The notes: generated from the letters alone by a model not told the origin. A stretch of DNA of 64,000 nucleotides from Littorina saxatilis (GCF_037325665.1 NC_090246.1:55262511-55326510); one strand, 5' to 3'. Counted from the stretch's first letter, positions 1 through 12,194 are shown. Numbers and translations: made by a program.

Positions 1-756
1 TGAGTGGCCTGCTGCAGCACAGCTGGTCTCGGCTAAAAAAAACTTCGTCAACATAGGTGGGGTAGAAAGTGTTAACTAATTTAGATAATTGTCCTTATTC
101 TCCCGGTTCACTTTTTATCAGTAGGAAAATCAAAATCAAATGGCAACGCCATCAAGCGTAAACGACATAATGTTGGCACTCATAACACCAAAACACATTG
201 ACCAATAATCGAAGGGCACTGGCGTCATTTCAAGAAAGAAATATTTCCCATCAGGTTTTCATGCGATGACGCCCTATGTTCGTTGTATTATTTAAAGGGA
301 AGCCACCGGTTGCAATGGGGCGTCGACGGAGACGATGAGGAGCGAAGAGTACTTGTAAGATGATCAACTTGTGGTCAGTGAATAATGATAATAATAATGA
401 GGATACTTACAAGGCGCAAATCGTACAACAAAAAACAGACACAAAGAATATATGTACGCAATCCCAAATCAAAAAGTGCTACACATCGCATATTCAGCAC
501 TTGCCCTAACTTTCACCGCTTATTGATGCCGCAGGCTGTTTTTACCACGTTTTTTCCTTCGAGTAACCTGGTGCTGGATTCGCTTCCGACGGCACGAAAA
601 TGTTTCGCTAAGACAGAGTTAAAAAAGGGTTGAAGAATGTCGACATCGCCGGGCTGTCTCCATTCTCTTGTCGCCTTCTGGTTGTCGCTTTCCGGTCATA
701 CTCCATTTATAATTTGAAGATTCAACACACAGAGTTAGAGAGAGGCAGCCAAACAG
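1..756. other. No recognisable gene
   Basis: I see no exon, RNA gene or classifiable repeat here. The short open frames show no family similarity and no flanking splice signals that would join them to anything. Confidence 0.5.
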
Positions 757-788
<32 letters not shown>

Positions 789-789
789 A

Positions 790-853
<64 letters not shown>
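757..853. repeat. (CA)n microsatellite
   Basis: An almost pure CA dinucleotide tract with two interrupting TA steps. Open frames across it are His-Thr or Cys-Val artefacts. Confidence 0.97.
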
Positions 854-857
<4 letters not shown>

Positions 858-891
858 AATACAGCTAACAGACAGTCAGACAAACAGAAAT

Positions 892-1120
<229 letters not shown>

Positions 1121-1269
1121 AAGTATCGAGCTTACAGAATCTATAATCATGTGACGGGTCCCAGCAATCCGAATTGTCATTGTTGTTCATCAACTAAAGG
1201 AAAAGAACTCTTGTATGGGACTGTAACAAGAAGGCAAGGCCAGTGTTGCGGAGTAGTTTACCTTTGTAT

Positions 1270-1320
1270 GTTTTACACATAGAGGGGGAATCGAGATGAG
1301 GGTCAACATGTATTTGTGTA

Positions 1321-1405
<85 letters not shown>

Positions 1406-1945
1406 TGTGTGTGTGTGTGTGTAGAGCAGAGAGAACTACTAAACCGATCTCCATAGAACTTTGCATGAGAGTTCCTGAGAATGATATCCCCAGACCATTT
1501 TTTCATGTTTTTGATAAATGACTTTGATGACGTCATATCCGGTTTTTTGTGATAGTTGAGGCCGCGCTGTTACATCCTCTTTTTTTTAATCACATTAATT
1601 GAAATTTTAGCCAAGTAATCTTCCACTAAGCCCGGACTATGGGATTGCATTTCAGCTTCCTAATTCTAAAAACATATAGATTTGTTATGTTTGGATAAAA
1701 TACAAGCTCAGAAAGGTAAAACAAATGTTGGAATGTGCGCTGTCCTGCTAAGAGCAAACGTAACTACGCTATACTGGCTTGTCAATTCCACTACGTTTTG
1801 CACGTGAAAAGTGACAGGGATTTCCTTGGCACGGGGTTTGACAAAGCTGTATTGTCTTGGTGCAGTGTGTTCAGTTTCATTCCGTGAGTTCGACAGGTTG
1901 ACTAAATGTAGTCATTTCGCTTTACGCGACTTGTTTTTGTATTCT
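1270..1945 (+). mobile_element. Unclassified interspersed repeat (copy 1) with internal (TG)n
   Basis: Matches 34,551-35,440 along most of its length. Both copies start with ACATAGAGGGGGAATCG, carry a long TG tract (here 1,323-1,422), then share segments including TTTGATGACGTCATATCCGG, and end near GACTAAATGTAGT and TTACGCGAC. There is no coding capacity. I infer a non-autonomous element. I did not find convincing terminal inverted repeats or a target duplication, so its class is open. This copy is shorter internally than the one at 34.5 kb. Confidence 0.75.
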
Positions 1946-2705
1946 TTTCGACGTGACCACAAAAAACGCAATTTAAAAAAACCACGCAATTTCGGTTTGT
2001 TACGCATTCACTGTACCTGTTCAAATTACATACACTGCAAGGACACCTAATCTAAACTTCCCAAGCGCAACTCAAAAACAATATCGGCTTACATTTGACA
2101 TTGACAATTCCAATTATGGAATCTATCTTTCCAATTGTTTCGGCCCATTCCTACTTCAACACATCCATTGATGTCATTCAAATGCACAACAAAACACGAT
2201 ACGATTACATTTCACAACCTGTTGCAACCAGATCAATTTTAAAATCTGTTTTTGACAATAACAACCGAACAGCAAGTTATTGCTAAAGTACAGAGCTTTT
2301 TGTTATGACACCCCTAAAACATGACGCAAAAAGTCTCGTTTTTGGCCGCTCTTGCGATCGACACCTGCATCAGTCAGAATATAGCATAGCACACGAAATA
2401 CGAAATACGCAAGCTAGCTAAACAAATCAACCTGTTCAGGGTAGATAATTGATTTGCATTTCTTCTCGTATGTAAACGTTGCACAGTTTTGCCAATTGTG
2501 ATTTTTTTGTCGATTTTTGATTGGGCCCTCATTTGAGCGGCGGTCACGTCATCCCTGTAAAAGATATAATTAATCCAAAACGTGATCCTGATAGTCAAGT
2601 GAACGGCCTTAACTGGCATATAAGTTTTAATAAAATTACACGGGAATTAATGCTTTAATTTGGGTGCGAAATTTGTTGCAATAATGTTTTGGCCAAGTTT
2701 ATTTG
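1946..2705. other. No recognisable gene
   Basis: AT-rich unique-looking sequence with only short unconvincing open frames on either strand. Confidence 0.4.
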
Positions 2706-3180
2706 CCCGCAGAAAAAATGTGCCTTGTCAAACGTTCTAATCTCTTGTAGTTACTGACATTATCGTTATTGAAACAATCTCAGTGCAGTAAATGATTTAT
2801 AGAGCAAATGTCGAAACAAGTTATTGAACTCAGCGCTACGCGCTTCGTTAAAACGATTAAACGGTGCACAGGGTAATCAAATCGTAAAATGCATGGTTGG
2901 CGATTAAACCTTCAATACCCCCGAAATGTTCAAAACCGACACCCACAAAAGTAAATTTAACTCGACCTGTCTACAATTGATCCAAACGCCCGCAGACAAA
3001 TGTGCAAAGTCAAACGTTCTAATCTATTGTCGTTACTGACAATATCGTTATTGAAACAATCACATTGCGCTATGGGATTTATAGAGCAAATCGAGACTGA
3101 AAATGAATTATTGAACCCTGCGCGCTTCGTTCAATATTTATTTTCAAGATTTGCTCTATGAATCCCATAGCGCACTGTGG
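2706..3180. repeat. Diverged direct repeat ending in a hairpin
   Basis: A segment of about 130 bp at 2,709-2,850 recurs at 2,993-3,130 (shared words include GTCAAACGTTCTAATCT and TATCGTTATTGAAACAATC). In the second copy, 3,063-3,091 is the near-perfect reverse complement of 3,150-3,177, giving a hairpin of about 115 bp. It looks like two copies of a MITE-like element, the first missing its right arm. Confidence 0.75.
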
Positions 3181-3793
3181 TGTCTCAATGACTTAAATAT
3201 TAGTATTAATAATTATAATAATAACTGTATTCATTATAATTGTAATTCAATCAAGTTGGTGTTTTAATGAAACAGATCCTTTCATTGGTCAGAATGCCCC
3301 TACTCATTAAAAATTACCGGTCATTAATTGTCGATAACAACTCGCTAAAAAAGCCATTAACAACCTGCTGGCGAGGCGCATTGATACAACCTCAACTAGT
3401 CTCGGTTAGCTTTAAGGGTCATTTTACAAGTAGGAAATATGAAGGCCAACGAAATACCGAGACCATAAGGCATGCGAAGTGATGACGTCGAATACGTGAC
3501 GTAAGTTGATGCATGAATTCTTCTGGACTACGTCAGTCAATTCCAAAGATCGCTTTTGTGATAAAAAGAATTTGTTTTAGAGTTTGCTGTCCAGAAACCC
3601 GTCAAAATGTATGTGAAAGAAAAAAAAACCAGGAGCAGAGTGATTAGATAGAAATACAGAGACATATTTCTTGGGACTTGACCCTTGCAGGTAGGTGGAC
3701 TGAAAGTAGTGTGTGAACAGAACAGAACCAATTCTGTCTGTTTACAACCGCATGAAAGCAGGAAAGAGATCGTCGTCAGATTGAATTGCAATA
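3181..3793. other. No recognisable gene
   Basis: AT-rich sequence without classifiable content. Short open frames here show no known family. Confidence 0.4.
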
Positions 3794-3963
3794 ACATTAA
3801 CATGCTTCCATTTGAAACTTCTCGGTCTTCATCGTGGATTGACGCCCTCCCAAAGTCCAATTGAAGCCCTCCGTCGCTTCGCTCTGTCGGGCTTCAATGA
3901 GCTTTTGTCGGGCGTCAATCCACGATGACGACCTCGAAGTTTCAAATGGAAGCATATTAATGT
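3794..3963. mobile_element. Foldback (hairpin) MITE-like element
   Basis: The first roughly 55 bp (ACATTAACATGCTTCCATTT at the start) are the reverse complement of the last roughly 55 bp with few mismatches, around a short GC-rich loop. No clear target duplication is visible, so the family is not assigned. Confidence 0.8.
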
Positions 3964-4601
3964 GTAATTGTCAGTAAGTACTGGTGTCACATGACTGATG
4001 TGAACCAGTTGATTGGCTAATGGCGATGCGCTAAAACTGTTAGCGCACTCTTGGAGTGCGCTAACTCTTCCACAGAGCGTTTTTCCCGCCCTTTGCCTAA
4101 GCGAGACTGTGCTCTCATCCTCAGAATTAATTAATGACATGTAGCTTATATTCTCCACAATACCAAATGACCATAAATTCCCTGCTTCTCAATTAAAGCA
4201 GAAGTGGTTTTTTTCTGACAGATTGCATGTGCCTGTGCCACAGTGCCACTGATCTAAAAATAGAAGCCGCTGTGTTTCATCTCATTTTCGCCGACTTGCA
4301 TAGATTCTTCTCATATGCCGTACGTGTTAGTGGCATGTAGCTTATCATCCACATTACCAAATGATGAGTTAGTATACAATTCCCAGCGGCTAACAGAAAA
4401 CACAAGTGTTATTCCGATAACGTACCAGCTAGACCAGCATTTGGAAGGCTGACTCGATCGACTCTGTCATACGTAGCAGACTACACTGAAATACGACTGC
4501 ATCAGTTCAGTAAATGAATGGTTTCCGAATTATTATTTTAAGGCAACAACAATCGGAATCGAAAACGTGTAGGGTTCAGAACGTTCTTACCATATATAAG
4601 T
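3964..4601. other. No recognisable gene
   Basis: No exon or RNA gene recognised. The word GTAGGGTTCAGAACGTTCTT near 4,569 recurs with small changes near 6,907, so part of this is a diverged repeat. Confidence 0.4.
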
Positions 4602-4748
4602 AGAGGTTACATGCCGAGTCTCAGTGATTATCAAACATAATGGTCGAAGTTAGCGGATCATGAAAAATGCGAGCTTCAGCGAGCTTTTTCATGACCGCAA
4701 ACTGAGACCATTATTTTTGATAATCACTGAGACGAGGTATGTAACCTC
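4602..4748. mobile_element. Foldback (hairpin) element
   Basis: Left arm starting AGAGGTTACATGCC is the reverse complement of the right arm ending GGTATGTAACCTCT. Pairing continues through TCAGTGATTATCAAA and into a loop near 4,670. No coding capacity; target duplication not resolved. Confidence 0.8.
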
Positions 4749-5101
4749 TTTATTCCTCTTTTCTTCAGTTATTCAAAGAAAAGAGGAGTTTTTGTGCGAA
4801 AGTTTGATCGAATCATATTCACCCAACCAGTCTACCTGCGCAGGCGATCGATTAATGCGCGGTTGTATAGTTCCGTGCAAATCATTCAATTCTGTTAACA
4901 CTTCTTGTCAGTTTCCATGTTTTGAACTAAAATCAAGTACACAGTTATGTTGTCATTCTGCTGTGGCGGTAAAGGCAGATAGTGTGTGTTCTGTTCATGT
5001 TTTGGTATCGCTCAGGAAATGTTCTTTCCTCGAATGTGACTAGCAGACGAAGTTTTACACCCGTGTTCCAACGTTAAAAACTGTATGAAGTTCAGTTTTC
5101 T

Positions 5102-6215
5102 ATGGCATTCCGTTTGTCAAATAATTATTTGGATACTTTTTCATGGTTTTTTCACCAGTTTTAGCTAAATAATCATTATTTAGAAGCTCATGTGCTAGAT
5201 AAGTAATTGTTTATAAACAATGTAAACAAAATCTAAATAATTTTTTGTTTACGTAAACCATTCATTGTTTACCTAAACAATTCATTGTTTACGTAAATAA
5301 TTCATTGTTTACGTAAATAATTCATTGTTTACGTAAATAATGTATTGTTTACACAAATAATCACTTATTTCACAAAATAATATTTTTGGGGTGGATAAAG
5401 TGAGCAGTTGCTAAATAAATCATTGTTTACCTATATAATGCATTATTTAGCAGATTCGCTAAATAATGAAAACTATTTAGGGAAAGCAGTTTTCATTATT
5501 TAGGGGAATCAAGAATTGACTTCTAAGCTTCATTTTTTTTCTTTGTGTATATACTATAATTCAATACAAGGTATCTGCAAACATTATTTATCAGAAAATG
5601 TTCGTAAATTTGTTTATAACAGCAATTTCGGCTTGTAAAATAAACAAAATATTTTCTAAACCACAGCTATTTTAAGATAAGAGTGTGTGGAGAGACCTTG
5701 TATTCAATTATAGTAATCATTGAAAGATATAAAACTTAGTTCAGAAGCGAATCCTAGAAACCCCTAAATAATGGAAAATGTGTTGGCTAAACAATTCATT
5801 GTTTACGTAAATAATTCATTGTTTACGTAAATAATGATTTATTTAGCAACATTGCTGATTGTTTATAAACAATGTAATATAAGTCTAAATAATATATTGT
5901 TTACGTAAACAATATATATGATTTAGACGTATTTTACATTGTTTGTAAACAATCAGCAATGTTGCTAAATAAATCATTATTTGCGTAAACAATGAATTAT
6001 TTACGTAAACAATGAATTATTTACGTAAACAATGAATTCTTTAGGTAAATAATGAATGGTTTACGTAAACAAAAAAATATTTAGAATTGTTTTACATTGT
6101 TTATAAACAATTACTTATTTAGCACATGAGCTTCTAAATAATGATTATTTCACTGAAACTGGTGAAAAAAACATGAAAAAGTATCCAAATAATTATTTGA
6201 CAAATGGAATGCCAT
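5102..6215. mobile_element. Non-autonomous hAT-like foldback element, 1,114 bp
   Basis: The ends are inverted repeats (ATGGCATTCCGTTTGTCAAA against ATGGCATTCCATTTGTCAAA), pairing for well over 100 bp. They are flanked by identical 8-bp direct repeats AGTTTTCT at 5,094-5,101 and 6,216-6,223. An 8-bp target duplication is the hAT superfamily hallmark. The interior is AT-rich and made of short units around TTGTTTACGTAAA, in tandem at about 5,270-5,350 and in a nested palindrome centred near 5,905. No transposase frame is present. hAT assignment rests on the target-site length. Confidence 0.85.
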
Positions 6216-6223
6216 AGTTTTCT

Positions 6224-7048
6224 GGGGCAAAATAGTGTATGAAACCGCTGCATGTTCTTTAAGTTGATTAAATGTTTGCAATTGATTGCGTGTGATCTGT
6301 TTATAAAATGAAATATTGTTGAAAACTGACCGTCGGATTGCAGTCTTGTCGATGAAGCCGAAATCTGGAAGTGGAACTACTCGTGTCGCCAGACAAAGTA
6401 TGAGAGTTACTTTTCCTTGGAATCTTGCTAGCGATAAACGATTGTGCACGGCAGATCTGAATTCAGAAAACAACCAAACTCATGGATTTTATATTGAGAT
6501 TCATGTGTTCAAGCCTGTAGTTGCTGGTTTAAATGCGGTATGGTTGTATTGTTTGCTCCAGAAATGTATATTTTGTACATTAGAGTGTTCTGAACTTTTG
6601 AGTCGCAAAAAGTAGATCCACAATGTGTACAGTCTCTACCCATGAGCTATCGAGGATTCAGGCCCGTTGTTGGGTAAGTGATTTTGGTTGTTGGGTAAGT
6701 TACCGACAAATAACTAGCCCTACAAGTTTACAGAGAGAAAGAAGCAGAGGGGGGAATAAGACTTATTACCAGCCTGCCTCGTGCGTGCAGACTCAGTGCA
6801 GACTGCAGTGGTTCGATTGCCCTAGCCTAGCAGACGACATAAACCCCGGTCAGCAAATTACCATGTTGGGCAAATGTGAACGAAAAACGATGGGGATATA
6901 ATACTTGTAGGGTTCAGAGCATTCTTACCGTTCATATTTAGTATCAGACTCCCCGATGAATGAAGATACAACACGAGAAATATGTCACATTTATTTTGAA
7001 AATGTGCTAACCGTCGAGTCCTTCGGGGGGTAGTCAATTCAAGGGAGT

Positions 7049-7050
<2 letters not shown>
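6224..7050. other. No recognisable gene
   Basis: Open frames on both strands (for example 99 aa at 6,316-6,615) have no recognisable domain and no supporting splice or composition signal. Confidence 0.4.

Positions 7051-7139
<89 letters not shown>
7051..7139. repeat. (TG)n tract at the edge of duplication unit A
   Basis: A TG tract directly followed by TTAAACCATGACAATTAAAC. The same junction, TG tract then identical sequence, occurs at 36,565-36,660 at the start of unit C. The tract therefore marks or lies beside the 5' duplication breakpoint. Confidence 0.9.
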
Positions 7140-7833
7140 TAAACCATGACAATTAAACCAATGTGCGTTCGTGATTATCAAACTCTTTTGTAATCACTTC
7201 GTCCACTGTCATTTTAAAATGAAATTTGTAAAAACACCCCCGGAATAAATCAAAACAGTATAAACTGAGTGGTTGGACATAATTGGGAACCTTTGTTGAG
7301 CAGGAAACGGAATACCTTAATTTATTAATGTAGTCTCGCTTGAACAGATTCAATAGAAACCAGATACTGGTACCATAAAGGTAAAACGAAGCAAGACAGA
7401 GGAATGTTATTAACAGTCAGCTGAATAATGAATGCGAGTGTACCTGGAAGAACGAGCATTTCGTTTTGACTATTTACACGCAGACTTGACCTGCAGAATT
7501 CGTTTCTCCATAGACACAATCCACGAACATCAAACTCAGGTGCTTTCCGGGGCTGTGGGTACGGTGTGAACTTAGATGTGTGTTGCCAATCTGTAGTGTT
7601 TAAAGGCACGGTCTTCACGGTGCAAACGATTCGACTCACCGTATGAGATCTGTTCAGGACTTGACATGGAATAAAGCAAACCCTCCCCTTGGGCACAGCC
7701 TGACTGCTTGCACCTTATCGCTTTAAGGGCAACTACTCTTGCATGACTGTTGCATGGAAGGGAACGCACTCTGCTGGAATATCTTCTTTCTATACCCAAA
7801 CTGTCCTTTACTTCAGCTTTTAAGAAAGTAATT

Positions 7834-8159
7834 AGGAACAAACCCCTGCGCACGTTCTACAAACATGGTATGCCCACACCTGGAGACAGCACGCCAGCAC
7901 TACTGGCCAGAAGACACCAGCCTGGGCACCAAACTCTGGGGACCCAATGGCGATCTACAGAAGACTGCGGACTTCTTGGCAGCCACCGAACTGAGGATTT
8001 AACGGCCATAACATCGAACGCAGAAGAAGAAGAAGAAGAAGAAGAAGAAGAAGAAGGAGGAGAAGAAGAAGAAGGAGGAGAAGAAGAAGAAGAAGAAGAA
8101 GAAGAAGAAGAAGAAGAAGAAGAAGAAGAAGAAGAAGAAGAAGAAGAAGAAGAAGAAGA
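7834..8159 (+). mobile_element. 5'-truncated LINE 3' end with (GAA)n tail
   Basis: Flanked by 11-bp direct repeats AGAAAGTAATT at 7,823-7,833 and 8,160-8,170. With a small disruption, the frame reads a LINE ORF2 C-terminus including HYWPEDTSLGTKLWGP and QKTADFLAATELRI then a stop. That resembles the RNase-H-distal tail of I/Nimb-type LINEs, a family-level recollection. It is followed by about 140 bp of GAA repeats acting as the tail. The same insertion is at 14,431-14,741 and 37,343-37,656, so it predates the duplication. Confidence 0.85.
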
Positions 8160-9584
8160 AGAAAGTAATTCATTTTTTTTTTAACTCATGAGACAAAATA
8201 GCAAGGATTGAGATTTGTTTGGTTTGTATCAAAAAGGAGAGGTGGCCTTATAATCCATGTAACACGCCAGGGCCCATATATCTATGGAAAGTCTGTAACT
8301 CATTATACCGAACTGTAACATCCATTTGGTTCGTTAAGTCGATATTATGAAACCCCGATAAGGGCTTACCAGAGTGTTACCGACCGGTAAAGATAGAGGA
8401 CCGATACCCCTCCTGTAAAGTCACTTCCTGTCAGGTAACTCTACCAAACTGTCCGTGTCATTATTTCATACGTTATTCAAACAGCCACTTCTGAATAAAC
8501 CCTGTCCAAATATTGTTCTTAAGTTTATATCCCTCATGGTCAGACAGTTGTATCATTTAAAGGACCATACCATGCTCTTTTTCAGGTCAGAAAAAGCAGT
8601 TGGGGTTGATTTAATGATATAGGTAAGCATCTACAGATGCAAAAACCGATCAGTAAATCTCAGGTTTTGTGTTGCATCAGTCTAATTTTACACAAAATGC
8701 ATGCTCAAAAAGCGACCAAATTCGTCTGCTACGCGAGACTTCAAATTCCCCGCGGCGGCAAGCCCTTGGCTGTGACGTCACAAGGGGGAACCAGAAGCGA
8801 AAGTAGCAACGCTCGGTGTGCGTCTTTGCTGCAGCTGTGGATGCGCGCGTGCTCCCGACATCATGCCGAGAGAGTGTGCTGCTGCCGAATATTCGAAGTT
8901 GCAAAAAAAAAAAAGACTCAGGCTTGAGTTTTTATTTGTTTCTATCCGACTGGGTAACAACTACAACGACGACAATAACACTGACAACAACTCGAAAACC
9001 AAGAACAACTACAATGTCAACAACAACAGCTTTACACTGATAAACTGTAGGTGGAACACGATTGATTTGACACGTTACAACCTTGATTTCATCTACGACG
9101 ACGACAACAACATCAACTTAAATTCGAGAACATAATTATACGTCTTCAACAACATAGCCAACAACAAATCCGATAGAACTTCAACTACAATCACAACAGT
9201 GATCATGGGCTGCCCAATCTATTTGTTGAGTCTGGCAGACATTTTACTTCCACCCTTGAGAGAGAATGTTTTTTCCTCGAACACTTTGTGCCTCAAACCT
9301 GACTAAGAGGATACAATTCTACATTAATCCCCGATTATCAACCCAAATAGGTGGGACACTTCCGTCTTAACTCGGACGCCGCTGTAAGAACGATCTCCAG
9401 TAACAGACGCTGATAACGATACAGCTATCTGCTCGCTCCTAAGCCACTCCCCCAGCCTGTATGCCAATTAAACCTCCAACTGAGCTGTTAACCCGTGGTT
9501 TGTAAAAATGTAAAAATATTGTACAAATTACGTCGAACCTAAATCCGCGATTTGTAAAAAAAAATAAAAAATTCTCTATTCAGT

Positions 9585-9780
9585 CTATTGTCCCATCGCT
9601 GGGAAATTCGGATCGCTTCCTCCCAGTGGAAAGCTAGCAGCAACATAGTCGGGCTACCCCAAAGTCAAGGGATCCATTAGATTTGTTTTTCTTTCTTTTT
9701 TCATTTCGTTATTTTCCTTCATCGCTGGCGAATTCAGACCGCTTCCCCCCAGTGAAAAGTTAGCAGCACAGAGTCGCGCT
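9585..9780 (-). repeat. 118-bp satellite, left inverted arm
   Basis: Read on the minus strand this has about 1.7 units of the satellite seen on the plus strand at 10,866-11,210. Shared words include GCGATGGGACAAT, CCCTTGACTTTGGGGTA and GCTAGCTTTCCACTGGGAGG. It forms the left arm of an inverted pair around the minisatellite. Confidence 0.8.
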
Positions 9781-10875
9781 TGTGGTCCAAGTTGTGGAAT
9801 GTGTCCAAGTTGTGGTATGTGTCCAAGTTGTGGTATGTGTCCAATATGTGCAATGTTGTGGTATATGTCCAAGATGTGGAATGTGTTCAAGATGTGGTAT
9901 GTGTCCAAGTTGTGGTATGTGTCCAAGTTGTGGTATGTGTCCAAGTTTTGGTATGTGTCCAAGATGTGGAATGTGTTCAAGATGTGGTATGTGTCCAAGA
10001 TGTGGAATGTGTCCAAGATGTGATATGTGTCCAAGTTGTCGTATGTCTCCAAGATGTGGTATGTGTCCAAGTTGTGGTATGTGTCCAAGATGTGGTAATA
10101 TGTCCAAGTTATGGTATGTGTCCAAGTTGTGGTATGTGTCCAAGATGTGGAATGTGTTCAAGATGTGGTATGTGTCCAAGATGTGGTATGTGTCCAAGAT
10201 GTGGAATGTGTCCAAGGTGTGGTATGTGTTTAAGTAGTGGTATGTGCCCAAGTTGTGGTATGTGTCCAAGATGTGCTGTGTCCAAGTTGTGGTGTGTGTC
10301 CAAGTTGTGGTATGTGTCCAAGCTATGGTAATGTGTCCAAGTTATGGTATGTGTCCAAGTTGTGGTATGCGTATAAGATGTGGTCTGTGTCCAAGTTGTG
10401 GTATGTGTCCAAGATGTGGTATGTGTCCAAGTTGTGGTATGTGACCAAGTTGTGGTTATGTGTCAAAGACGTGGTAATATCGTCATGTGTCCAAGTTTTG
10501 GTATGTGTCCAAGTTGTGGAATGTGATGTGGTCTGTGTCCAAGATGTGGAATGTGTCCAAGGTGTGGTATGTGTTTAAGTAGTGGTATGTGTCCAAGTTG
10601 TGGTATGTGTCCAAGATGTGGTATGTGTCCAAGTTGTGGTATGTGTCCAAGTTGTGGTATGTGTCCAAGCTATGGTAATGTGTCCAAGTTATGGTATGTG
10701 TCCAAGTTGTGGTATGCGTATAAGATGTGGTCTGTGTCCAAGTTGTGGTATGTGTCCAAGATGTGGTATGTGTCCAAGTTGTGGTATGTGACCAAGTTGT
10801 GGTTATGTGTCAAAGACGTGGTAATATCGTCATGTGTCCAAGTTTTGGTATGTGTCCAAGTTGTGGAATGTGATG
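9781..10875. repeat. 18-bp minisatellite of about 60 units
   Basis: Tandem variants of TGTGGTATGTGTCCAAGT. Since 18 is divisible by three, all frames stay open over long stretches; one reads repeated CPSCGM. A higher-order repeat of about 350 bp is visible: 10,205-10,515 recurs at 10,560-10,870 with the same variant order. I regard it as non-coding. Confidence 0.95.
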
Positions 10876-11210
10876 GGACAATAAAGAAATGGAGGGAAAA
10901 AAATCTAATAGATTCACTGACTTTCGGGTAGCGCGACCCTTTTGTTTCTAGCTTTTCACTCGAAGGAAGCGACCCAAATTTCACAGCGATGGGACAATAA
11001 AGAAAAGGAAGACAAATCCCATAGATCTCCCTTGACTTTGGGGTATCGCGACTCTGTTGCTGCTAGCTTTCCACTGGGAGGAAGTGATCCGAATTTCCCA
11101 GCGACGGGACAATCTAGTAATGATATGGAGAAAGAAAACAAAATCAACGGAGTCGCGCTACCCCAAAAGTCAAGGGATTTTGTTTTTGTGCCTTGACTTT
11201 TGGGATGACA
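10866..11210 (+). repeat. 118-bp satellite, right inverted arm
   Basis: About three tandem units, each containing GCGACGGGACAAT, a purine-rich spacer, CTTGACTTTGGGGTA, GCGACTCTGTTGCTGCTAGC and TTCCACTGGGAGGAAG. It is the inverted partner of 9,585-9,780. Confidence 0.85.
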
Positions 11211-11884
11211 AGAAGATATCGGGAACATTAACGTGATTTGTAAAAAAAAAAGATTACAAAACACGGGGCGCGCAGACCCTTGATTTTAACTCCCAGGCTC
11301 AAAACTCTAAGGGTCAGCAGCTAAAGTTGCTTCTATGAATACGGCTTCTGACGTCATCGAAAATTTTACCCAGAATTCACCACTTACGTACTCTCGCGGA
11401 CGTTCGAGTTACAATGGCCGCCAGATCGGAACGCGAAAACGCTTCGCTTCAGCCACGAAATTCGTCGGATTATAGCCTAAACGATTCCGAAATAAACTAA
11501 ACCCTGTGAGGGAAGGTGAGAAAACAATTTCATACGGCATGCATATGTCTGGTTAACCTTAGTCACGCCAAAACGCAAATAAACGCGTTTTTGACACCAA
11601 AAATAGCCTGTTGGGGTCCTTTAAGCAATAATGCATTGAGTACAAATAGCAGATATTGCTCACAAAAGATTTCAACCGATGCTCGATCATACCGGCTTTG
11701 TGGCGAAAGCGTGCTAGCGTCTTCCATAATTCATTCCAGTGTCGCTTCTTCATTAGCTATTACTGTGGCCGAACGGTTATAATAGCGTTTGCCTGACAAC
11801 CAGTTCAAAGCACGGTTTGCCCTATTAATGTTTCACCCTTTGTCAAATGTGTTTAGTTTTGTTTATATCTCTTCGTGTGTAAAA

Positions 11885-12194
11885 ACCGGCACGGTTGGCC
11901 TAGTGGTAAGGCGTCCGCCCCGTGATCGGGAGGTCGTGGGTTCGAACCCCGGCCGGGTCATACCTAAGACTTTAAAATTGGCAATCTAGTGGCTGCTCCG
12001 CCTGGCGTCTGGCATTAGGGGGTTAGTGCTAGGACTGGTTGGTCCGGTGTCAGAATAATGTGACTGGGTGAGACATGAAGCCTGTGCTGCGACTTCTGTC
12101 TTGTGTGTGGCGCACGTTATATGTCAAAGCAGCACCGCCCTGATATGGCCCTTCGTGGTCGGCTGGGCGTTAAGCAAACAAACAAACAAACAAA
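11885..12194 (+). mobile_element. tRNA-derived SINE, about 310 bp
   Basis: The head is tRNA-like, with a box-A-like TTGGCCTAGTGGTAAGG and box-B GGTTCGAACCCC. The body follows and the tail is (CAAA)n. Flanking 13-bp direct repeats TTCGTGTGTAAAA lie at 11,872-11,884 and 12,195-12,207. Units B and C lack it at the matching site (near 15,418 and 38,332), so it inserted after the copies separated. The conserved block before the tail (GGCCCTTCGTGGTCGGCTGG) may be a deeply conserved SINE core domain; I am unsure of its name. Confidence 0.92.

Larger units (their letters stand above)
8561..11620. mobile_element. TTAA-flanked non-autonomous DNA element, 3,060 bp
   Basis: Both ends abut TTAA (8,557-8,560 and 11,621-11,624), and the termini AGGACC...GGTCCT form a short inverted repeat. 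Units B and C carry the uninterrupted site at the same position (near 15,150 and 38,065), so the insertion is demonstrable. TTAA duplication is typical of piggyBac-type transposons. No transposase is seen. The inside holds a GC-rich left part, an Asn-codon-rich tract (8,960-9,135), inverted arms of a satellite of about 118 bp and a large 18-bp minisatellite. Confidence 0.85.

Noticed and set aside
8022-8162. Poly-Glu and poly-Leu frames (also near 14,620 and 37,531)
   Set aside because: Translations of the (GAA)n tail of a LINE fragment.
9780-10668. Overlapping long frames (up to 183 aa) on both strands, including Cys-rich CPSCGM repeats
   Set aside because: They arise from an 18-bp tandem repeat that keeps every frame open. 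No start context, splice signal or family match.
11886-11960. Possible tRNA gene
   Set aside because: Box A and box B are present, but the segment heads a SINE with a (CAAA)n tail and target duplication; no clean cloverleaf was established.
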